In this document: piece by piece, positions 4,684 to 8,929 of the stretch
Layout of the letters: each line of letters opens with the position of its first letter
Numbering within the stretch: position 1 is the first letter of the stretch
NCBI GenBank assembly: GCA_937915335.1
Contig: CALDLZ010000321.1
Location: 1-8,929 of the forward strand
Reading direction: 5' to 3'
DNA from: an uncultured Faecalibacterium sp.
GTDB lineage: Bacteria > Bacillota > Clostridia > Oscillospirales > Ruminococcaceae
Length of the DNA: 8,929 nucleotides
Notes under the pieces: model-generated
What the model was told of the DNA's origin: nothing
The model's database searches: none
Seen by the model: the letters and a program-made list of their open reading frames with translations, nothing else
Position numbers and translations under genes: made by a program

Positions 4684-6102
4684 TTATTTCTTGTAAACTG
4701 CATCTTCCTGAATCAAAATCAGATTCGGGTTCTCTGCGGCCATCTCCACCAGTCGATCTGTAAAGCCGCTTTTGGAAAACAGTCCGTACATGACCTCGTA
4801 GCCCTTGAAAGCTGCTGCAAGTTCTTTGGACTGCCCCTTTTCCTGTAAAGCGGAATAGACCGCTACATCCACGGGTTTTGCATGGTACTTGCACTCACCG
4901 AGGAACAGCCGCTTATGCTGATTGTCCACCGCCGCAACATCAATCTCCGTATCGCCCTCATTATCATTGCGCCAATAAGAGCCAATGCGTGAGGGCGCAA
5001 AGTCGATTTGCCCTTTGCGGCACAACTCCGCAAAGATATTCCGGCAGATGCTCTCGTAAGCGAACGCCACGAACTTTTGCTTAAAATCCTTGCCCATCTC
5101 ATCCAGCACGATCTGCTGGTTATCCAGTTCCAACTCCCCCTTGAACGGGTACACATAGCGAAACCAGAAGCGAATGAAGTTGTCCGAAACATAATACAGG
5201 CTCTTCCGGGAGCGTTCCGGGTTCTTTTCAGTGATAGGAACATTCTTGGTGACAAAGCCAAGATCGATCAGCGTTTTCAGGTACGGTGTAATAGCCGAAG
5301 TGTCCTGCTCCATCGTCATGCCTATTTTGCTCAGTTTGTGGTTGCCATCCGAGATTGCTTTCAGCACGGAGAAATAGTTGATGGGCGTTTGCACTTCTTC
5401 GTTGAGCAGAAAGTCGGGTTCTTCATACAAAAAGCCGTTTTTCGACAGCACCACGCGCCGAATCTGTTCTACCAGCGGTTCATCCGCCTGGAAAAACTCC
5501 ATGTATTTCGGCACACCGCCTGTGATGGCATACTGCTCCACAGCCTGCTCAAACGACAGGTTCTGCGCAGCATACACATCTGTGAATTGCAGCGGCATCA
5601 GCCGAATCTGCGCTGTTCTGCGGCCATAGAGAGGGCTATCGTAGGCCAATGCGTGCTTTTTCATCATGCTGATTAGAGAACCGCAGAGAATCAGCATCAC
5701 GTTGTGATCTTTCAGCACTTCATCCCATGCGTTTTGCAGGATGGACGGAAAATCCGGGTTTGTTTTGACCAGATAGGGAAACTCGTCAATGACAAGCACC
5801 TTTTTTTCGTCCGGATGATCATCTGCTACCACTTGGAACAAATCAAGCCAGTCAGTGAATGTGACCTTGCAGAGCATTGGGTTCTTCGTGGTGCGAGAAA
5901 GCACCCCGGCAAACCGCTTCATACTCTGTGCTTCGCTCTCCGTGGTTGCCAGAAAATAAAAGGCTCGTTTATCTTTGATAAATTCTTTGATCAGCGTTGT
6001 TTTCCCAACACGCCGCCTGCCGTAAATCACTACAAAGCCGCTGCCACGCTCTAATTCTGTATTCAGCGTTGCAAGTTCGGATGTTCTACCGATGAAGTCC
6101 AT
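4684..6102 (-). CDS. AAA+ ATPase with winged-helix and DUF234-type nuclease-like domain
   Basis: A 472-aa protein with the layout of the ATPase_2 (PF01637) plus DUF234 (PF03008) group. Residues 1-200 form the P-loop domain: FIGRTSEL at the N-terminus, Walker A GRRRVGKTT (28-36), Walker B KVLVIDEF (101-108, D106/E107), sensor-1 LILCGS (137-142) and YGRR (159-162). Residues about 240-295 look like a winged helix (VLKAISDGNHKLSKIG... LKTLIDLGFV). Residues about 340-472 hold EID (386-388) and ECK (403-405), spaced as in PD-(D/E)xK nucleases. Key ATPase residues are intact. The start ATG has GAGAGG eight bases upstream. The gene is single, with its own promoter and terminator, divergent from hsdM. 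The function of bacterial members is poorly defined; a role in defence or as a mobile cassette is inference. AT-rich dyads bracket it on both sides. Confidence 0.85.
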   Translation of the reverse strand: MDFIGRTSELATLNTELERGSGFVVIYGRRRVGKTTLIKEFIKDKRAFYFLATTESEAQSMKRFAGVLSRTTKNPMLCKVTFTDWLDLFQVVADDHPDEKKVLVIDEFPYLVKTNPDFPSILQNAWDEVLKDHNVMLILCGSLISMMKKHALAYDSPLYGRRTAQIRLMPLQFTDVYAAQNLSFEQAVEQYAITGGVPKYMEFFQADEPLVEQIRRVVLSKNGFLYEEPDFLLNEEVQTPINYFSVLKAISDGNHKLSKIGMTMEQDTSAITPYLKTLIDLGFVTKNVPITEKNPERSRKSLYYVSDNFIRFWFRYVYPFKGELELDNQQIVLDEMGKDFKQKFVAFAYESICRNIFAELCRKGQIDFAPSRIGSYWRNDNEGDTEIDVAAVDNQHKRLFLGECKYHAKPVDVAVYSALQEKGQSKELAAAFKGYEVMYGLFSKSGFTDRLVEMAAENPNLILIQEDAVYKK

Positions 6103-6118
6103 GCCATTCGCCTCTCAT

Positions 6119-6156
6119 TTAATATAATTTGAATTATGATAATTTCAATTATATTA
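6119..6156. promoter_or_regulatory. Tandem AT-rich dyads, probable operator of the ATPase gene
   Basis: ATAATTTGAATTAT (6124-6137) and ATAATTTCAATTAT (6139-6152) stand 15 bases apart, centre to centre. They begin one base after the ATPase -10 box and run to the ribosome site, so they cover the transcription start and leader. A protein bound here would block transcription. The same dyad follows the gene's stop codon (4669-4682), and the whole block recurs at 1757-1794. The ATPase's own winged-helix domain is a possible binder. Confidence 0.65.
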
Positions 6157-6181
6157 TAATCGTTCTGTGCAAGACCGTCAA
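6153..6181 (-). promoter_or_regulatory. Sigma-70 promoter of the ATPase gene
   Basis: On the minus strand TTGACG (6181-6176), a 17-base spacer and TATAAT (6158-6153) are near consensus. The predicted start falls near 6146, inside the tandem dyads, leaving a leader of about 45 bases before the ATG at 6102. Confidence 0.8.
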
Positions 6182-6254
6182 TAGGACGAAACATCGAATT
6201 TTCAACATTCAATGTGTGCAATGTAGAAAACTCCGGGCTTTTTCGGTTTGCAGA

Positions 6255-6283
6255 TTGAACCGATTTCAAAGAAACGGTATAAT
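6255..6283 (+). promoter_or_regulatory. Sigma-70 promoter of hsdMS
   Basis: TTGAAC (6255-6260), a 17-base spacer and a perfect TATAAT (6278-6283) point to hsdM. The expected start near 6290 gives a leader of about 50 bases that contains the hairpin at 6306-6326. The promoter is back to back with the ATPase promoter, about 75 bases away, with no shared operator seen. Confidence 0.8.
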
Positions 6284-6305
6284 GATAACAAAACAAATAA
6301 ATGTT

Positions 6306-6326
6306 TGTCGAGCTTTTTTCTCGACA
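6306..6326 (+). promoter_or_regulatory. Leader hairpin upstream of the hsdM ribosome site
   Basis: TGTCGAG (6306-6312) and CTCGACA (6320-6326) form a perfect 7-bp stem with the loop CTTTTTT. It ends four bases before the ribosome site GGAGG (6331-6335). It may stabilise the mRNA end or limit ribosome access. The T-run is inside the loop, so it is not a terminator. Confidence 0.55.
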
Positions 6327-6342
6327 CGCAGGAGGAACATAC

Positions 6343-7842
6343 ATGGTAACCGGAGAACTGAAAAGCAAAATCGACAGCCTGTGGGAAATTTTCTGGACGG
6401 GTGGCCTAACGAATCCGCTGGACGTGATTGAGCAGATGACCTATCTGATGTTCATTCATGACCTTGATGAAAGTGACAACACCCATGCCAAAGAGGCCGC
6501 CATGCTGGGCCTGCCCTACAAAAGCATCTTTGCAGGTGAGGTGCAGGTCGGGGAGCGCACCGTGGACGGAGCACAGCTCAAGTGGAGCGTTTTCCACGAT
6601 TTTCCGGCAGGAAAAATGTACTCCACCATGCAGGAGATGGTATTCCCCTTCATCAAGAACCTGCACGGCGACAAAGATAGTGCATACGCCAAGTACATGG
6701 GTGACGCCATCTTCAAAGTGCCCACTCCGCTGATGCTGGATAAAATCGTCACCGCCATGGACGGAATGTATGAGCAGGCGGCACAGCTTTCCAACACTGA
6801 CATTCGCGGTGACATCTACGAATATCTGCTTTCCAAGCTGGCAACCGCTGGTGTCAATGGCCAGTTTCGCACGCCGCGCCACATTATCCGTATGATGGTT
6901 GACCTGATGCAGCCCCGTGCCGACGATGTGATTTGCGACCCGGCCTGCGGTACGGCTGGTTTCCTTGTGGCCGCTGGCGAGTATCTGCGCGAAAATCGCA
7001 AGCAGGAAGTGTTCTTTGACCGCAAAAATAAAGACCACTACATGAACCATATGTTCCATGGCTTCGACATGGACCGTACCATGCTGCGCATCGGTGCCAT
7101 GAACATGATGACCCACGGCGTGGACAACCCGTTTATCGAGTACCGCGACAGCCTGAGCGACCAGAACCCTGACAAGGACAAATACAGCCTGATTCTGGCC
7201 AATCCCCCGTTCAAGGGCAGTCTGGACTACGACATTGTTTCCACCGACCTGCTCAAGCTCTGTAAAACCAAAAAGACGGAACTTCTGTTCCTCGCCCTGT
7301 TCCTGCGGATGCTGAAAGTCGGCGGACGCTGTGCCTGCATCGTCCCGGATGGCGTTCTGTTCGGTTCTTCCACCGCACACAAAGCAATTCGCAAAGAGAT
7401 TATCGAGAACAACCGTCTGGAAGCCGTAATCTCCATGCCCTCCGGCGTGTTCAAGCCCTATGCAGGCGTTTCCACCGCCATTCTGATTTTCACCAAGACG
7501 GGCCACGGCGGTACGGATAACGTCTGGTTCTACGATATGAAAGCCGACGGCTTCTCTCTGGACGATAAGCGCAGCCCGACCACGGAAAACGACATTCCTG
7601 ACATTATCGCCCGTTTCCATAATCGGGAGGCCGAAGCCGCCAGTGAACGCACAGAACAGAGCTTCTTTGTGCCGAAAGACGAGATTGCTGGCAACGACTA
7701 TGACTTGTCCATCAACAAGTATAAAAAGACTGAGTATGTGCCTGTGGAGTATCCCTCCACGCAGGAGATTATGGCACAGCTGCGTGATTTGCAGAAGAAA
7801 ATTGACGCAGAGATGGACGCTCTGGAAGAACTTTTGAAATGA
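6343..7842 (+). CDS. hsdM: Type I restriction-modification DNA methyltransferase subunit (N6-adenine)
   Basis: A 499-aa protein, normal size for HsdM. The start ATG 6343 has GGAGG seven bases upstream; an in-frame ATG at 6301 lies inside the leader hairpin region and lacks such a site. Residues about 5-140 are the helical HsdM N-terminal domain (LKSKIDSLWEIFWTG...). The methyltransferase domain follows, with a FRTPRHIIRMMVDLM entry, the S-adenosylmethionine motif DPACGTAGF (199-207) and the catalytic motif NPPF (287-290). Also typical are VPDGVLFGSS and MPSGVFKPYAGVSTAILIF, and the C-terminus ends in a helix that packs on HsdS. It methylates adenine in the site chosen by HsdS and is the M subunit of the M2S or R2M2S complex. 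hsdS follows after 25 bases. hsdR is not visible, so restriction activity cannot be judged. The gene is clearly GC-richer than hsdS. Confidence 0.95.
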   Translation: MVTGELKSKIDSLWEIFWTGGLTNPLDVIEQMTYLMFIHDLDESDNTHAKEAAMLGLPYKSIFAGEVQVGERTVDGAQLKWSVFHDFPAGKMYSTMQEMVFPFIKNLHGDKDSAYAKYMGDAIFKVPTPLMLDKIVTAMDGMYEQAAQLSNTDIRGDIYEYLLSKLATAGVNGQFRTPRHIIRMMVDLMQPRADDVICDPACGTAGFLVAAGEYLRENRKQEVFFDRKNKDHYMNHMFHGFDMDRTMLRIGAMNMMTHGVDNPFIEYRDSLSDQNPDKDKYSLILANPPFKGSLDYDIVSTDLLKLCKTKKTELLFLALFLRMLKVGGRCACIVPDGVLFGSSTAHKAIRKEIIENNRLEAVISMPSGVFKPYAGVSTAILIFTKTGHGGTDNVWFYDMKADGFSLDDKRSPTTENDIPDIIARFHNREAEAASERTEQSFFVPKDEIAGNDYDLSINKYKKTEYVPVEYPSTQEIMAQLRDLQKKIDAEMDALEELLK

Positions 7843-7867
7843 AACAATTCTAATTTGTGGGAGAGAT

Positions 7868-8929
7868 ATGGAAACAAAGAAATTCATTGATGTTCTGGAA
7901 ATCTACAATGGAAAAAATCAAAAGGCCGTTGAAAATCCAGATGGGAAATATCCTATTTATGGTAGTGGCGGTGTGATGGGCCGAGCTGATGAATATATCT
8001 GCCCTGCTGAGACAGTGGTTATTGGAAGAAAAGGCAGTATCAACAATCCTATTTTTGTCACAGAACCATTTTGGAATGTGGATACTGCTTTCGGGCTTGT
8101 TGCTAGAAAAGAAGTCGTCCTTCCAAAGTACCTTTTTTACTTTTGCCGATATTTCGATTTCGAGAAATTGAACACAACTGTAACCATTCCCAGTCTAACA
8201 AAAGCCAATCTTCTAAAAATCGAAATGCCCGTACCATCCATAATTGAGCAAAACAACATTGTGACAAAGCTGAATTTACTCACCAACATGATTCAGCAAT
8301 GCCAAGAGCAGCTCACTAAGCTAGATGAACTTGTCAAAGCTCGATTTGTCGAAATGTTTGGAACTTATCCAGACAATCCATTTGGGTGGAATACCGGAAA
8401 AATTCAAGATGTTGTTTCTGATGTGCGATATGGCTCTAGCCGACCTGCTGTTGAAGGCGGAAAATATCCATATTTAAGAATGAACAATATCACATACGCC
8501 GGAGAACTGGATTTAACTGACACCAAAAGGATAGATGTTCCCGATAATGAATTGGATAAGTGTACCGTTCGGCGTGGCGATGTATTGTTTAACCGCACAA
8601 ATAGTAAAGAACTCGTTGGAAAGACCTGTGTGTATAATCGAGACGATATGATGGTTCTTGCTGGCTTTGTCATTCGAGTCCGTGTCAACGAGCGTATTCT
8701 GCCTGAATTTCTGGTTGCCTTTCTAAATACAGACTTTTCAAAGCAAATGCTGCTTGGAATGTGCAAAACTGCCATTGGACAAGCTAATATCAATGCCAAA
8801 GAAATGCAAAACATCGGTTTATATATTCCACCTATCGCCTTACAGGAACAATTTGTTGATCTAAAGAACCAAATCGACAAATCAAAATTGCTCGCAACAC
8901 TTTTTGCACAAAGCGCTTGCATTTTGGCT
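7868..8929 (+). CDS. hsdS: Type I restriction-modification specificity subunit (partial, runs off the right edge)
   Basis: The frame is open for 354 codons from ATG 7868 to the last base, with no stop. A GGGAGAG site precedes the start. The order is typical of HsdS. TRD1 is about 1-123 (METKKFIDVLEIYNGKN...KYPIYGSGGVMGR, ending at LLKIEMPVP). The first conserved helical spacer is 124-165 (IIEQNNIVTKLNLLTNMIQQ... ARFVEMFG). TRD2 is about 166-320 (VRYGSSRP..., KYPYLRMNNI, GDVLFNRTNS, ending at IGLYIPP). The second spacer helix begins at 322 (PIALQEQFVDLKNQIDKSK). The two TRDs read the two halves of a bipartite DNA site; that site cannot be predicted here. Base composition is distinctly AT-rich beside hsdM (19 of 60 G+C at 8461-8520 against 40 of 60 at 6901-6960), as expected for horizontally exchanged specificity genes. 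Little more than the C-terminal helix should be missing. Confidence 0.9.
   Translation, partial: METKKFIDVLEIYNGKNQKAVENPDGKYPIYGSGGVMGRADEYICPAETVVIGRKGSINNPIFVTEPFWNVDTAFGLVARKEVVLPKYLFYFCRYFDFEKLNTTVTIPSLTKANLLKIEMPVPSIIEQNNIVTKLNLLTNMIQQCQEQLTKLDELVKARFVEMFGTYPDNPFGWNTGKIQDVVSDVRYGSSRPAVEGGKYPYLRMNNITYAGELDLTDTKRIDVPDNELDKCTVRRGDVLFNRTNSKELVGKTCVYNRDDMMVLAGFVIRVRVNERILPEFLVAFLNTDFSKQMLLGMCKTAIGQANINAKEMQNIGLYIPPIALQEQFVDLKNQIDKSKLLATLFAQSACILA

Noticed and set aside
5008..5676. A 222-codon + strand frame opposite the ATPase gene.
   Set aside because: It is antisense to a protein with complete Walker motifs, and no ribosome site or family pattern supports it.
6121..6148. An alternative ATPase promoter TTGAAA / TATATT with 16-base spacing inside the dyads.
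   Set aside because: Its start would fall within the ribosome site. The TTGACG-17-TATAAT promoter at 6181-6153 is stronger and better placed.
6406..7887. A 493-codon open frame on the minus strand opposite hsdM.
   Set aside because: It is antisense to a clear HsdM with intact motifs. Its translation is rich in H, V and Q without a recognisable domain, a common shadow of GC-rich codon bias.
8404..8922. A 172-codon minus-strand frame at the right edge.
   Set aside because: It is antisense to the continuous HsdS frame, which has clear TRD and spacer motifs.

Overview
The window looks like a piece of a Gram-positive gut-type Clostridia chromosome (Oscillospiraceae/Ruminococcaceae style, inferred). 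The grounds are strong AGGAGG-like ribosome sites, near-consensus TTGACA/TATAAT promoters, mixed GC content, and proteins typical of that group. No gene fixes the species. Much of it is accessory DNA: a helix-turn-helix protein of the excisionase type, a HicAB toxin-antitoxin pair, a broken tRNA-Lys that reads as an integration scar, a two-gene catabolic operon, an AAA+ ATPase fused to a nuclease-like domain, and a type I restriction-modification locus that runs off the right edge.

Layout. 1-298: the tail of an upstream reading frame (TGA at 66-68) overlaps the TTG start of a 77-aa MerR/excisionase-type HTH protein. 300-570: no protein gene, but a chain of stem-loops joined by a repeated TTGCAAG linker and closed by an intrinsic terminator on the + strand, which may be a small structured RNA or a protein-binding array. 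606-1258 (minus): hicA-hicB with a near-perfect sigma-70 promoter. 1339-1615: the 3' half of a tRNA-Lys(UUU), from anticodon loop to encoded CCA, followed on its own strand by a terminator hairpin and preceded by three tandem 11-bp repeats. This is the architecture expected of an attachment site used by a tyrosine recombinase. 1704-4311 (minus): a transporter gene followed by an M20 amidohydrolase gene, an apparent uptake-and-hydrolysis operon with its own promoter. 4543-6181 (minus): an ATPase/DUF234-type gene with promoter and terminator, bracketed by an AT-rich 14-bp dyad (ATAATTnnAATTAT). 6255-8929 (+): divergent hsdM and hsdS with a strong promoter.

How they work together. HsdM and HsdS would form the modification part of a type I system; hsdR is not in view. 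The ATPase with an apparent PD-(D/E)xK-like C-terminus is transcribed divergently from hsdM, so with HicAB nearby the window has the character of a defence/mobility island. The most unusual signals are (i) the dyad that occurs as tandem pairs at 1763-1791 and 6124-6152 and singly at 4669-4682, placed just downstream of the ATPase promoter and just after its stop codon, (ii) the modular stem-loop chain at 362-562, and (iii) the tRNA-Lys half with its arm-type repeats.
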